Position numbers and translations under genes: made by a program. Below are positions 7,788 through 16,474 of a DNA stretch of 64,000 nucleotides, in pieces. Where the stretch lies: the NCBI RefSeq assembly GCF_003002055.1, contig NZ_PVZF01000004.1, forward strand, positions 124,001 through 188,000, written 5' to 3'. This stretch comes from Kineococcus rhizosphaerae (GTDB lineage Bacteria > Actinomycetota > Actinomycetes > Actinomycetales > Kineococcaceae). The notes below the pieces were generated by a model. That model worked only from the letters and a program-made list of their open reading frames with translations. It made no database searches and was not told where the DNA came from. Within the stretch, counting starts at the first letter, position 1; every line of letters starts with the position of its first letter.

Positions 7788-9407
7788 ATGTCGAGCGCCC
7801 TGCCCGTGAGCACCTCCCGCACCACCCGCGTCTTCGCCGACCGCAGCGTGCGCACGAAGGTGCTCAGCGCCCTGGGCGCCCTCGGGCTGGTGACGATCGG
7901 CGTCAGCGCCGGCTCGCTCGTGGCCCTGGACGAGGGCGCGCAGCGCGCGGACGCCACCTACCAGGACACCGTCCTGGGGCTCACCGCCCTGGGCCGCGTC
8001 CACCAGGAGGAGCTCAAGACGCGGATGCTGGTCGCCCAGCACGCCGCGACCCCGGACGCCGAGGGCAAGGCGAAGGTCGCGCAGAAGATCAAGGACAGCG
8101 ACGCCGAGCTCGACACGTGGGCCGCGAAGTACTCCGCCAGCCCGCTGGCCGACGCCGCCGACTGGAAGAGCTTCACCGACACCTGGGCGCAGTGGCGCCA
8201 GGCCCGCGACACCCAGCTCCTGCCGCTGTCCGAGGCCGGCGACCAGGCCGGCTGGGCCAAGGCCAACGCCGACGTGGCCCAGCCGCTGGTCAGCAGCGCC
8301 GCGGACGCCCTCGACGCCGTCGAGGGCGCCGAGAACAAGGTCGCGGAAGCCAGCGCCGCCGCCTCGCGCACCACGGCGAAGGACTCGCGCAACCTCATCC
8401 TGGCCGCCCTCGCCCTGGGCCTGGGCCTGTCCGGCGCCCTCGGGCTGGCGGTCGTCCGCTCCATCGTCCGTCCCCTGCACGAGGTGTCGGCCTCGCTGGA
8501 GGCCATGGCCGAGGGCGACCTGACCGTCGCCGCGCGCGTCGAGTCCCGCGACGAAGTCGGTCAGATGGCCGCCTCCCTGGAGAAGGCCCGCGCCAGCGTC
8601 CGCGGCACCGTCTCGGCCATCGCGTCGTCCTCGCAGTCGCTGCTGCTGGCCTCCGACCAGCTGACCGCCGACAGCGAGCGCATCGGCGGCACCGCCGGCC
8701 AGACCGCCTCGGCCGCCGCGTCGGCCGCCGACACCGCGGCCACCGTGTCCGCCAGCGTCTCGACCGTCGCCATGGGCGCCGACGAGATGCAGGCCGCGAT
8801 CCGCGACATCGCCAACGGGGCCTCCGAGGCCACCGCCGTCGCCGCCCGCGCCGACGAGCTGGCCGGTCGCGCCGGGGAGACCGTCGCGCGCCTGGGCGTC
8901 AGCTCCGCCCAGATCGGCGACGTCGTCAAGGCCATCACCGCCATCGCCGAGCAGACCAACCTGCTGGCCCTGAACGCGACCATCGAGGCCGCGCGCGCCG
9001 GGGAGGCCGGCAAGGGCTTCGCCGTGGTCGCCGGGGAGGTCAAGGAGCTGTCCGCCCAGACCGCGCGCGCCACCGAGGACATCGCCGCCCGCGTCGGGTC
9101 CATCCAGACCGACACCGCCGAGGCGGTGCGGGCCATCGAGAGCATCGCCGAGGTCATCGGCGAGATCGGCAACCACCAGACGACGATCGCCTCGGCCGTC
9201 GAGGAGCAGTCGGCGACGACGGCCGAGATGAGCCGCAGCGTCGGCGAGGCGGCCGCCGGCTCGGAGCGGATCGCCGACAGCATCCGCGGGATCACCGGCT
9301 CGGCCGCCACGACGGCCGAGGTCGTCGCCGGGTCCCGCACCGCCGCCGACGACCTGGCGCGGTTGTCCGGCGAGCTCAGCTTCCTGGTGACGCGCTTCAA
9401 GGTCTGA
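7788..9407 (+). CDS. Methyl-accepting chemotaxis protein
   Basis: The 539-residue receptor has a first membrane helix at about 23-46, a periplasmic-side four-helix-bundle-like sensor (about 50-205, 4HB_MCP type) and a second helix ending near VVRSIVRP (about residue 225). A HAMP segment follows, then a long coiled-coil signalling domain. The conserved hairpin tip is clear in [20 protein letters not shown] and [18 protein letters not shown]. It should pass signals to CheA/CheW at the cell pole; the ligand is unknown. The start ATG 7788 has a good GGAGG eight bases upstream. No other chemotaxis gene is nearby, so it is probably one of several orphan receptors. Confidence 0.93.
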   Translation: MSSALPVSTSRTTRVFADRSVRTKVLSALGALGLVTIGVSAGSLVALDEGAQRADATYQDTVLGLTALGRVHQEELKTRMLVAQHAATPDAEGKAKVAQKIKDSDAELDTWAAKYSASPLADAADWKSFTDTWAQWRQARDTQLLPLSEAGDQAGWAKANADVAQPLVSSAADALDAVEGAENKVAEASAAASRTTAKDSRNLILAALALGLGLSGALGLAVVRSIVRPLHEVSASLEAMAEGDLTVAARVESRDEVGQMAASLEKARASVRGTVSAIASSSQSLLLASDQLTADSERIGGTAGQTASAAASAADTAATVSASVSTVAMGADEMQAAIRDIANGASEATAVAARADELAGRAGETVARLGVSSAQIGDVVKAITAIAEQTNLLALNATIEAARAGEAGKGFAVVAGEVKELSAQTARATEDIAARVGSIQTDTAEAVRAIESIAEVIGEIGNHQTTIASAVEEQSATTAEMSRSVGEAAAGSERIADSIRGITGSAATTAEVVAGSRTAADDLARLSGELSFLVTRFKV

Positions 9408-9425
9408 GGCTCGGCCCGCTCGCGG

Positions 9426-9484
9426 GAACGGCACGTTGCCTCCGCGGTCCCGATGAACGGGACCGCGGAGGCAACGTGCCGTTC
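9426..9484. repeat. Perfect 27-base-pair palindrome (family A, copy 1), likely bidirectional terminator
   Basis: Arms 9426-9452 and 9458-9484 are perfect inverted copies with a five-base loop (ATGAA). The element sits 19 bases after the receptor stop and 5 bases before the stop of the converging TetR gene. A second copy of the same family lies at 42319-42371 in the opposite orientation. The pairing is far longer than an ordinary terminator and has no T-tract. Confidence 0.8.
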
Positions 9485-9488
9485 GGCG

Positions 9489-10094
9489 TTACCGGGCGCT
9501 CGGTGCGGCGACGTGGGCGGGCAGCTCGGCCACGACGGCGTCGAGGTGCTGCCCGAGCGTGCCGGCCCGGCCGGCGTCGGCGATCCAGCGCCGGTAGCCC
9601 TCCCGCCAGACGGTGAGGGTGAGCCCGGCGGCGAGGGCCGCGTCGGCCCGCGGCACGCCCTCGGCGCTCAGGAAGTCCTCGGCCTGCTGCTGCCAGCGCA
9701 GCTGCTGGGCGAGGTCGCGGGCGCGCAGCGCGGGGTGGGCGTCGAGCACCTGCTCGCGCAGGCACTTGACGTCGGGGGCCTGTTCGGCGTGCTCGACCAG
9801 GGCCCGCACACCGGTCAGGAGCCGGGCGAAGGGCGGCAGGTCGCCGGCGCCGGTGGCGGCCTCGACGACGGTGTCGAAGACGTCCTCGTCGGCCGCGAAC
9901 AGGGCGTCGTCCTTGTCGCGGACGTGCCGGAAGAAGGTGCGCGTGGACAGGTCGGCGGCGTCGGCGATGTCGGCGACGGTGGTGCTCTCGTACCCCTGCG
10001 CGGCGAACAACCGCAGGGCGTGCTCGGCGAGCGCGCGGCGGGTCGCCGCGTGACGGCGTTCGCGGGGGGTGGGGCGCTCGGTCACGTCCGACAT
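9489..10094 (-). CDS. TetR family transcriptional regulator
   Basis: The 201-residue protein has a TetR N-terminal DNA-binding domain at about residues 12-60, with the helix-turn-helix read as STTVADIADAADLSTRTFFRH. A helical ligand-binding C-terminal part follows (acyl-CoA-type TetR_C layout, not identifiable further). ATG 10094 is chosen over upstream in-frame codons because it starts just before the HTH region, as in the family. It is divergent from a short-chain dehydrogenase gene 73 bases away, and an inverted repeat lies between them. It probably represses that gene and itself. Confidence 0.88.
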   Translation of the reverse strand: MSDVTERPTPRERRHAATRRALAEHALRLFAAQGYESTTVADIADAADLSTRTFFRHVRDKDDALFAADEDVFDTVVEAATGAGDLPPFARLLTGVRALVEHAEQAPDVKCLREQVLDAHPALRARDLAQQLRWQQQAEDFLSAEGVPRADAALAAGLTLTVWREGYRRWIADAGRAGTLGQHLDAVVAELPAHVAAPSAR

Positions 10095-10105
10095 TCCACC
10101 ACACC

Positions 10106-10135
10106 TTGACACTCGAGGTCCTTCTGTCACATCGT
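10106..10135 (+). promoter_or_regulatory. Candidate TetR operator overlapping a promoter for the dehydrogenase
   Basis: TGACA (10107-10111) and TGTCA (10125-10129) form an inverted repeat 23 bases long. The left half is part of TTGACA (10106-10111), a perfect -35; a weak -10 (CATCGT, 10130-10135) follows 18 bases on. A repressor bound here would block RNA polymerase at the dehydrogenase promoter. Confidence 0.45.
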
Positions 10136-10167
10136 GCCACTACGTCACGAATCGACAGGAGAACACC

Positions 10168-10953
10168 GTGAACCTCACCGGACAGACCGCCCTCGTCACC
10201 GGGGCCTCGGGCGGGATCGGAGCGGGGATCGCCACGGCGCTCGCCGCCCGGGGCGCCGACCTCGTCCTCGTCGCCCGCAGCGCCGACAAGCTGCAGGCCC
10301 TCGCCGCGGACCTGCGCGCCCGGCACGGCCGTGACGTCCTCGTCGTGCCCACCGACCTGTCCGCCCCGGGTGCCGCCGGGCACCTGGCCGACACCCTGGC
10401 CGACCGCCCCGTCGACGTCCTCGTCAACAACGCGGGCTTCGGCCTCGGCGGCCGGCTCGCCGAGACCCCCGACCCGGCCCGGCTCAGCGCCATGGTCACC
10501 CTCAACTGCACGACGCTCACCGAGCTCACCGCCCGGTTCCTGCCGGCGATGGTCGCGCGCCGGCGCGGAGCCGTCGTCAACGTCGCCAGCCTCGCCGGCT
10601 ACTACCCCGTCCCCGGCCTGGCCGCCTACGCCGCCACCAAGGCCTACGTCCTGTCGCTGACCGAGGCGCTGTGGGCCGAGACCCGCGGCACCGGGGTCCG
10701 CGTCGTCGCCGTCTCCCCCACCGTCACCGAGACCGGGTTCTTCGACGTGGCCGGCGAGGGGGCCGGGGCGGGGATGCGCCGGCGCAGCGTGGACCAGGTC
10801 GTCGCCACGTTCCTGGACGCCCTCGACGGCGACCGGCCCGTCGTCGCCGACGGACGGGCCACCGAGGTCGTGGCCGCCCTGGCCCGTCGCGCCCCTCGCG
10901 GCGCGCTGCTGCGGCTGGCTGGGCCGCGGTTCGCCGACCGCGCCTCCCGCTGA
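10168..10953 (+). CDS. Short-chain dehydrogenase/reductase (classical SDR)
   Basis: The 261-residue protein shows the classical SDR features in order: the cofactor loop TGASGGIGAGIA (about 11-22), NNAG at about residue 90, the catalytic serine in VNVASLAGYYP and the YAATK tyrosine/lysine pair. The residues after strand 2 (LVARSADKL) suggest NADP(H). Substrate unknown. The start GTG 10168 follows AGGAGA with seven-base spacing; the frame is open further upstream across the intergenic region but without another ribosome-binding site. Divergence from a TetR gene suggests induction by the substrate or a related compound. Confidence 0.9.
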   Translation: MNLTGQTALVTGASGGIGAGIATALAARGADLVLVARSADKLQALAADLRARHGRDVLVVPTDLSAPGAAGHLADTLADRPVDVLVNNAGFGLGGRLAETPDPARLSAMVTLNCTTLTELTARFLPAMVARRRGAVVNVASLAGYYPVPGLAAYAATKAYVLSLTEALWAETRGTGVRVVAVSPTVTETGFFDVAGEGAGAGMRRRSVDQVVATFLDALDGDRPVVADGRATEVVAALARRAPRGALLRLAGPRFADRASR

Positions 10954-10977
10954 GCGGCGCTCACCCGCCCCCGGCCG

Positions 10978-11319
10978 TCACCCCGCACCCGAACCGTTCC
11001 CCCACAGCGGGTGTGTCGAGACCTCCGCGGTGACCACCGCGGCGCCGGCGAGCAGGAGGAGGGACCGGACCCCGGCCCCGGCGGACGGGCGGTCGGGGCC
11101 GGTGAGGAGGCGGTGCCCGAGGTGGGCCGCGCTGACCACCCCAACGAGCACCGCCCACACCAGCAGCACCCACCCCAGCAGCCAGGCCGGGGTGGACAGC
11201 GACTCCGCCCGGTCGCTGCGGAAGCCCACCGCGTCGGCGGCACCGAGCAGGACTGCGGCGCCGGCGGCCAGGGCGAGGGTGAGCACGGCACCCACCGGTG
11301 GTGAGGAGGTCCGCGTCAC
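10978..11319 (-). CDS. Small multi-pass membrane protein of unknown function
   Basis: The 113-residue product has three hydrophobic segments: VLTLALAAGAAVLLGAADAV, LGWVLLVWAVLVGVVSAA and SLLLLAGAAVVTAEV. It has a short polar N-terminus and a small C-terminal tail. No family was recognised. It lies between the SDR gene and the polyprenyl diphosphate synthase gene, whose stop is 53 bases away on the same strand, and could be the gene before or after that operon. Coding is supported by hydrophobic periodicity and strong third-position G+C in this frame, but the call is moderate because of length. Confidence 0.6.
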   Translation of the reverse strand: MTRTSSPPVGAVLTLALAAGAAVLLGAADAVGFRSDRAESLSTPAWLLGWVLLVWAVLVGVVSAAHLGHRLLTGPDRPSAGAGVRSLLLLAGAAVVTAEVSTHPLWGNGSGAG

Positions 11320-11372
11320 GCGACCACGCTAGAGCGCGACGGGAGCCGTGCCCAGAGGTCGCGGGACCGGGC

Positions 11373-12410
11373 TCAGACCACGCGGTCGGCGATCGTCGCC
11401 GCGTACGTCTCCAACGCCTCGCGCGCCGGGCTCGGCGGCAGGGCCGCCAGGTGCGTCGAGGCGCGGTGGGCCCACTCGCGCGCCGTCCGCCGGGCCTGGT
11501 CGGTGACCGGGTGCCGGCGCAGGGCGGCGACGGCCTCGGCCAGGACCGCGTCGTCGCCCAGGCGCCCGGAGTCCAGCAGCTCCACGACCCGCTGGGCCGC
11601 GGCGTCGCCCTCGGCGCCCGCGCGGCGGGCCAGCAGCACCGGCAGCGTCGGGACGCCCTCGCGCAGGTCGGTCCCGGGACGCTTGCCGGACTCGCCGACG
11701 TCGCTCGTCAGGTCGAGCACGTCGTCGGCGAGCTGGAAGGCGACCCCCACGTCCTCGCCGTAGCGGATCATCGCCTGCACCACGTCGTCGGAACCGCCCG
11801 CGAACACCGCCCCGAACCGGCCGGCCGTCGCGATGAGCGAGGCCGTCTTGTCGGACAGGACGTCGAGGTAGTGCACGACGGCGTCCTCGCCGGGCCGCGG
11901 GCCGACGGTCTCGTGCAGCTGCCCCAGGCACAGCCGCTCGAACGTCTCGGCCTGCACCTTCACGGCCACCGGCCCGAGCGCGGAGACGACGTTGGACGCG
12001 CGCGCGAACAGCAGGTCGCCCGTCAGGATCGCGACGTTGTTGCCGTAGAGGTGCTGCGCCGCAGGGGCTCCGCGCCGTGTGGGCGCCGAGTCCATGACGT
12101 CGTCGTGGTAGAGCGAGGCCAGGTGCGTCAGCTCGCAGACCACGGCCGCGTCCACGACCTCCTCGGGCACGCGAGCCCCCGGGTTCGCCAGGTGCGCGCC
12201 CAGCAGCGTGAGCATCGGCCGCACCCGCTTGCCGCCGGCCTCGACGAGGTGGCGCGAGGGCGCGTCGGCGATCGGGTCGGCGTTGGCGACGGCGGCCCGC
12301 AGCTTCGCCTCCACGAGGTCGAGGCCGGCGCGCAGGGCGTCCTCGAGGGCGGGGTCGGTCGTGGGCAGCGCACCGGAGGTGCCGGCCGGGGTGTTGACGG
12401 AGGTGTTCAC
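11373..12410 (-). CDS. Long-chain polyprenyl diphosphate synthase (menaquinone side chain)
   Basis: The 345-residue trans-prenyl synthase carries the first aspartate-rich motif in YHDDVMD (D103, D104, D107) and the second in LADDVLD (D229, D230, D233). It also has GGKRVRP near residue 60 and KTASLI near 188. It condenses isopentenyl diphosphate to an all-trans chain; a C40-C45 product for menaquinone is likely from position but not provable. The start GTG 12410 overlaps the stop of the reductase gene by four bases, and MenG and MenD lie just upstream on the same strand. The first residues (VNTSVNTP) come from a short direct repeat, so a start six codons on is possible. Confidence 0.88.
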   Translation of the reverse strand: MNTSVNTPAGTSGALPTTDPALEDALRAGLDLVEAKLRAAVANADPIADAPSRHLVEAGGKRVRPMLTLLGAHLANPGARVPEEVVDAAVVCELTHLASLYHDDVMDSAPTRRGAPAAQHLYGNNVAILTGDLLFARASNVVSALGPVAVKVQAETFERLCLGQLHETVGPRPGEDAVVHYLDVLSDKTASLIATAGRFGAVFAGGSDDVVQAMIRYGEDVGVAFQLADDVLDLTSDVGESGKRPGTDLREGVPTLPVLLARRAGAEGDAAAQRVVELLDSGRLGDDAVLAEAVAALRRHPVTDQARRTAREWAHRASTHLAALPPSPAREALETYAATIADRVV

Positions 12411-13693
12411 GAGGCAGGGGCCAATCGCTTCAGCGCCACGACCACGCGGTCGGTGGCGTCCTTCGACGTGGGGTCGGCCAGGTTGGCCAGGAGCTTCACG
12501 ACGAGCTTCATCAACCCCGGCCGCGGCAGGCCGAAGCGCGTGGCGACGCGCATGACCTCGGGGTGACCGATGAGGGCGACGAACGCGCGACCGAGCGTGT
12601 AGTACCCGCCCAGGTCGGCGCGCACAGCCGCCGGGTAGGACTGCAGCGCGCGCTCGCGGGCGCGCTCGTCGCGGGCGGCCAGCGCCTCGTCGACCGAGCG
12701 GGCGGCCAGCCGGGCGGACTGCATGGCGTAGGCGATGCCCTCGCCGTTGAACGGGTTGACCATGCCGCCGGAGTCGCCGACCAGGACGAGCCCGCGCGTG
12801 TAGTGCGGGGTCCGGTTGAAGGCCATCGGCAGGGCCGCGCCGCGGATCGGGCCGACCTGGTCCTCCTCGCGGAACCGCCACTCCGGGGGCATCCCCGCCA
12901 GCCAGCGGCGCAGGAGCTGGCGCCAGTCGACGTCACCGGAGCCCGCGTCGGCGTCCAGCACCCCGAGGCCGACGTTCGAGGTGCCGTCCCCGACGCCGAA
13001 CACCCACCCGTACCCGGGCAGCAGGGGACCGTTCGCGGAGTCCTGCTCGCGCAGCTCCAGCCAGCTCTCCAGCCAGTCGTCGTCGTGGCGCGGGCTGGTG
13101 AAGTAGGTGCGGACGGCGATGCCGAGCGGGCGGTCCTCGCGCCGGGTCAGGCCCATCGAGACGGCCATCCGGCTGCCGACGCCGTCGGCGGCGACGACCA
13201 CGGGCGCGCGGTAGGTGCGTTCCGCACCGGCCTTGCGGCCCTTGTCGTCCACGGGCCGGGCGGTGACGCCGACGACGTGGCCGGTCCGCTCGTCGAGGAC
13301 GGGGCCGGTGACGCTCGTGCGCTCCAGGACGCTCGCGCCGCCGTCGCGGGCGTGCTCGGCGAGGGTCTGGTCGAACCGGTGACGGGTCTGGACGAGGCCG
13401 TGGCCGGGGAAGTCGGAGATCTCGGGCCACGGGACCTGCAGGCGGACCCCGCCACCGAGCAGGCGCAGGCCGCGGTTGCGGATCCAGCCGTCGCGTTCGG
13501 GGGTCTTGACACCGAGCAGGTCGAGCTCGTGGACCGCGCGGGGGGTCAGGCCGTCGCCGCAGACCTTCTCGCGCGGGAAGGCGGACTTCTCCAGCACCAG
13601 GACGCTGCGGCCGGCGTCGGCGAGGTGGCGTGCCAGCGTCGAGCCCGCCGGCCCGGCTCCGACGACCAGCACGTCGGCGTCCTGCGTGTCCAT
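12407..13693 (-). CDS. Geranylgeranyl reductase family flavoprotein (MenJ-like menaquinone reductase)
   Basis: The 428-residue FAD protein begins MDTQDADVLVVGAGPAGSTLA, with the GxGxxG loop at residues 12-17. It has KVCGDGLTPRAV (the family cysteine motif, about 44-55), VVAADGVGSR and the second FAD motif LVGDSGGMVNPFNGEGI near residue 280. This pattern is geranylgeranyl-reductase-family. In mycobacteria the relative MenJ saturates one isoprene unit of menaquinone-9. Position next to the polyprenyl synthase and MenG makes that role likely here. ATG 13693 is chosen because GGAGGGG precedes it; an upstream in-frame start would add nine residues without a better site. Confidence 0.87.
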   Translation of the reverse strand: MDTQDADVLVVGAGPAGSTLARHLADAGRSVLVLEKSAFPREKVCGDGLTPRAVHELDLLGVKTPERDGWIRNRGLRLLGGGVRLQVPWPEISDFPGHGLVQTRHRFDQTLAEHARDGGASVLERTSVTGPVLDERTGHVVGVTARPVDDKGRKAGAERTYRAPVVVAADGVGSRMAVSMGLTRREDRPLGIAVRTYFTSPRHDDDWLESWLELREQDSANGPLLPGYGWVFGVGDGTSNVGLGVLDADAGSGDVDWRQLLRRWLAGMPPEWRFREEDQVGPIRGAALPMAFNRTPHYTRGLVLVGDSGGMVNPFNGEGIAYAMQSARLAARSVDEALAARDERARERALQSYPAAVRADLGGYYTLGRAFVALIGHPEVMRVATRFGLPRPGLMKLVVKLLANLADPTSKDATDRVVVALKRLAPAS

Positions 13694-13739
13694 CGCCCCT
13701 CCGCTCGTGAAAACTTTCACGAAGTCTAGTGCCCCGCCG

Positions 13740-14465
13740 TCAGGACTGCGCGCGAACGGCGCGGTGCAGCGCGACGACCCCGAAGGACAGGTTGCGCCAC
13801 GCCACGCGCTCCCACCCGGCGTCGGCGATGCGCAGCGAGAGCTCGGCCTGGTCCGGCCACGCGTCGATCGAGTCGACGAGGTACTCGTACGCCTCGGCGT
13901 GCGAGCTCACGAGCCGGGCCACCCGCGGCAGACCGTGGTGCAGGTACGCCCGGTACGCGCTGCGCAGCAACGGGTTCGGGATCGTCGAGAACTCGCAGAC
14001 GACGAGCCGTCCCCCCGGGCGCACGACCCGCGCCATCTCGGCCAGCCCCGCGTCCGGGTCCACGACGTTGCGCAGCCCGAAGGAGATCGTCGCGGCGTCG
14101 AAGACCCCGTCGGCGAACGGCAGCCGCGTCGCGTCGCCCACCACGAAGCCCAGGTCGGGGCGACGTCGCTTGCCCGCACGGACCATGCCGGTGGAGAAGT
14201 CGCACGGGACCGTCAGGACGCCGCGGTCGGCGAACGGCTCGCTGGAGCGGCCGGTCCCGGCCGCCAGGTCCAGGACCTTCTCCCCCGGCCGGGCGTCGAC
14301 GGCCTCGAGCACGGCCCGCCGCCACAGCCGGTCCTGGCCCGCGGACAGCACGTCGTTGGTGCGGTCGTACTTCTCCGCGACGTCGTCGAACATCCCCGCG
14401 ACCTGGGACGGTCGCTTGGACAGGTCGGCCAGTTCGCGCTGGGTCTGCACGTCGGAGGTACCCAT
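13740..14465 (-). CDS. menG: Demethylmenaquinone methyltransferase
   Basis: The 241-residue protein carries the UbiE/MenG signatures: [20 protein letters not shown] near residue 25, SAM motif [10 protein letters not shown] near 65 and [12 protein letters not shown] near 125. It methylates demethylmenaquinone with S-adenosylmethionine as the last ring step in menaquinone synthesis. ATG 14465 follows GGTGAG; upstream in-frame sequence is repeat DNA and not part of the gene. The reductase start is 46 bases beyond its stop on the same strand, and the menD stop is upstream across the repeat array at 14539-14751. Confidence 0.93.
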   Translation of the reverse strand: MGTSDVQTQRELADLSKRPSQVAGMFDDVAEKYDRTNDVLSAGQDRLWRRAVLEAVDARPGEKVLDLAAGTGRSSEPFADRGVLTVPCDFSTGMVRAGKRRRPDLGFVVGDATRLPFADGVFDAATISFGLRNVVDPDAGLAEMARVVRPGGRLVVCEFSTIPNPLLRSAYRAYLHHGLPRVARLVSSHAEAYEYLVDSIDAWPDQAELSLRIADAGWERVAWRNLSFGVVALHRAVRAQS

Positions 14466-14538
14466 CTCACCAGTCTGGCAGCCACCCGCGATCCCGCCGT
14501 CCACGCTGGGGTCCTGCCGACGTGACTCCCGCCACCCC

Positions 14539-14751
14539 GCGATCGACGACTCCCCCGCGATCGAGGAGACGCGCACCGCGATCGAGGAGACGCGCACCGC
14601 GATCGAGGACCCGACTGCCTCAGGATCTCGCGCAGTCCTCGATCGCGGAGCGGAAGTCCTTGATCGCGGAGCGGAAGTCCTTGATCGCGGAGCGGAAGTC
14701 CTTGATCGCGGAGCGGAAGTCCTTGATCGCGGTGGGGGATTCCTCGATCGC
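14539..14751. repeat. Converging array of GATC-centred repeats, mostly 21-base spacing
   Basis: Four copies of GCGATCGA start at 14539, 14557, 14578 and 14599 (spacing 18, 21, 21). Six copies of the inverse form, T(C/T)GATCGC, start at 14639, 14660, 14681, 14702, 14723 and 14744 (spacing exactly 21). In the right arm the whole 21-base unit repeats (AGCGGAAGTCCTTGATCGCGG), nearly identical four times; in the left arm GCGATCGAGGAGACGCGCAC is repeated. The arms point at each other around 14622, so the locus is a large imperfect inverted repeat. It fills the gap between menG and menD. In both arms the unit keeps a seven-codon frame, but no start, ribosome-binding site or wider coding signal supports translation. 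Confidence 0.9.
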
Positions 14752-14756
14752 GGGGG

Positions 14757-16433
14757 TCAGGCGTCGAGGACCGCCGCGCGGACGGCGGCGGTGATCCGCT
14801 CCAGGCGCGGGCGCACGGTGGCGCGGTCGACGACGAGCTCGACGACGCGCAGCCCGGCGGGGCGCGCGCCGATCGCCGCGGCGGCCTCGGCCCGCGTCGC
14901 GGGCCGCACGTGCGGGACGCCGTACGCCGCGCACAGCGCGGCGACGTCCACGCCGTGCGGGGTGGCCACGACCCGCTCGAACGTCGCGCGGTCCACCGCG
15001 GCGGCGTGCTCGAGCGTCTCGAAGATCCCGCCGCCGTCGTCGTTGACGAGGACGACGGTCAGGTCCGGGCGCTGCTCCCCCGGCACGGGCAGCAGCGCGT
15101 TGACGTCGTGCAGGAAGGCGAGGTCGCCCACGAGCAGCCGCGTCGGCCCCAGCCCCAGGGCGACCCCCTCGGCGGTGGCCAGCGTCCCGTCGATCCCGGC
15201 CAGCCCGCGGTTGGACACCGTCCGCACGCCCAGCGGCCGGCCCGCCAGGTCGACGTCGCGCACGGCGTTGCTGGCCGCGACCACCAGGGCCGACCCGTCG
15301 GCGGCGCAGGCGTCCACGACCTCCCGGCCGGCCCACGGGCCGGTCAGGGCGTCCTCGTCGTCGACGACCGCGTCGATGGCGTCGGCGGCCAGCTTGGCGG
15401 CCCGGTCCCAGCGGGCGGCGAAGTCGTGCTCGGCCTCGCTGGCGGGACCGTCGACGGTCACCGCGGGCAGCACGCGGGCGGCGCGGAAGCCCGCGTCCGG
15501 CCACGCCCCGGTCGCGCTGACCACGACGAGGTCGACGTCGTCGCGGGCCAGCAGCCGCGTGACGGGCCGCGACAGCGTGGGGTGGCCGAACAGCACGACG
15601 CGCTCCACCGCGCCCAGCGGGCCCTGGGAGTCGAGCGCGTCCAGGAGCAGCCGGTAGGCGCCGACGGCCCGTTCGCCGCCGCGCGCCCCCGAACTCGGTT
15701 CGGCCAGCAGCGGCCAGCCGGCGTGCTCGGCCAGGTCGCGGGCGGCCCGCCCCGTCGCCGGGTCGGGGGCGTCCCCGGCCAGCACCAGGGTCCGCTCCCC
15801 GCGGGGCAGCGCGACCGGCTGCGGCGCAGGCAGTCCCGCGACCTCCGTCAGCCCCGTGGTCGACTCGGGGAGCACGTCGGGCGACGGGGTGAGGGGGTCG
15901 GCGAAGGCCACGTCGAGGTGCACCGGACCCGGGCCATCACCGCGCAGGCCCCGCGCGGCCGCCACGGCCCGCGAGACGACCGAGCGCCAGGCGGGGGCCT
16001 GCGCCCGCGGGTCCACGGGCGCAGGCAGGTCGGCGCTGAAGCGCACCGACGGCAGGAACATCCGGGGCTGGGCCTCGGCGGTCTGGCTGGCCCCCGAGCC
16101 GCGCAGCTCGTGCGGGCGGTCGGCGGACAGCACGACGAGCGGCACCCCCGCGTGGTGGGCCTCCAGGACGGCCGGGTGCAGGTTCGCGACCGCCGTCCCG
16201 CTGGTCGTGACGACGGCGACGAGTTCACCCGCCCGGGCGAGCCCGAGGGCGAGGAACCCGGCGGAGCGCTCGTCGACCCGCACGTGCAGCCGCAGGCGGC
16301 CGGAGTCCGCGGCGCGGGCGGCCGCGTAGGCCAGCGGGGCGCTGCGGGAGCCGGGGCTGAGCACGAGGTGTCGCAGGCCGAGCCGCACGAAGGCGTCGAC
16401 GAGGACCGTCGCGAAGGCGGTCGAGGGGTTCAC
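14757..16433 (-). CDS. menD: 2-succinyl-5-enolpyruvyl-6-hydroxy-3-cyclohexene-1-carboxylate synthase
   Basis: The 558-residue thiamine-diphosphate enzyme starts NPSTAFATVLVDAFVRLGLRH and has the SEPHCHC-synthase landmarks LSPGSRSAPLAYAAA (about 24-38), the ThDP-activating glutamate region RVDERSAGFLALGLAR, TSGTAVANLHPAVLEA and, near the C-terminus, the ThDP/Mg2+ motif GDLAFLHDVNALL followed by VVLVNDDGGGIF. It joins isochorismate and 2-oxoglutarate, the committed menaquinone step. The start GTG 16433 follows GGAGGG. It is divergent from a thioesterase gene with only 41 bases between starts. Isochorismate synthase (MenF), its usual supplier, is not in the window. Confidence 0.95.
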   Translation of the reverse strand: MNPSTAFATVLVDAFVRLGLRHLVLSPGSRSAPLAYAAARAADSGRLRLHVRVDERSAGFLALGLARAGELVAVVTTSGTAVANLHPAVLEAHHAGVPLVVLSADRPHELRGSGASQTAEAQPRMFLPSVRFSADLPAPVDPRAQAPAWRSVVSRAVAAARGLRGDGPGPVHLDVAFADPLTPSPDVLPESTTGLTEVAGLPAPQPVALPRGERTLVLAGDAPDPATGRAARDLAEHAGWPLLAEPSSGARGGERAVGAYRLLLDALDSQGPLGAVERVVLFGHPTLSRPVTRLLARDDVDLVVVSATGAWPDAGFRAARVLPAVTVDGPASEAEHDFAARWDRAAKLAADAIDAVVDDEDALTGPWAGREVVDACAADGSALVVAASNAVRDVDLAGRPLGVRTVSNRGLAGIDGTLATAEGVALGLGPTRLLVGDLAFLHDVNALLPVPGEQRPDLTVVLVNDDGGGIFETLEHAAAVDRATFERVVATPHGVDVAALCAAYGVPHVRPATRAEAAAAIGARPAGLRVVELVVDRATVRPRLERITAAVRAAVLDA

Positions 16434-16474
16434 CCCTCCATGGTGCGCCCCTGCGGGTGTGGCAACCTGCCGCG

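Noticed and set aside
14539-14751. CRISPR array
   Set aside because: Units are 21 bases with no variable spacers, invert orientation in the middle, and no cas genes are nearby.
14522-14794. Short open frames over the 21-base repeats (heptad peptides SLIAERK or AIKDFRS)
   Set aside because: The seven-residue period follows from the 21-base DNA period; no start with a ribosome-binding site and no other coding evidence.
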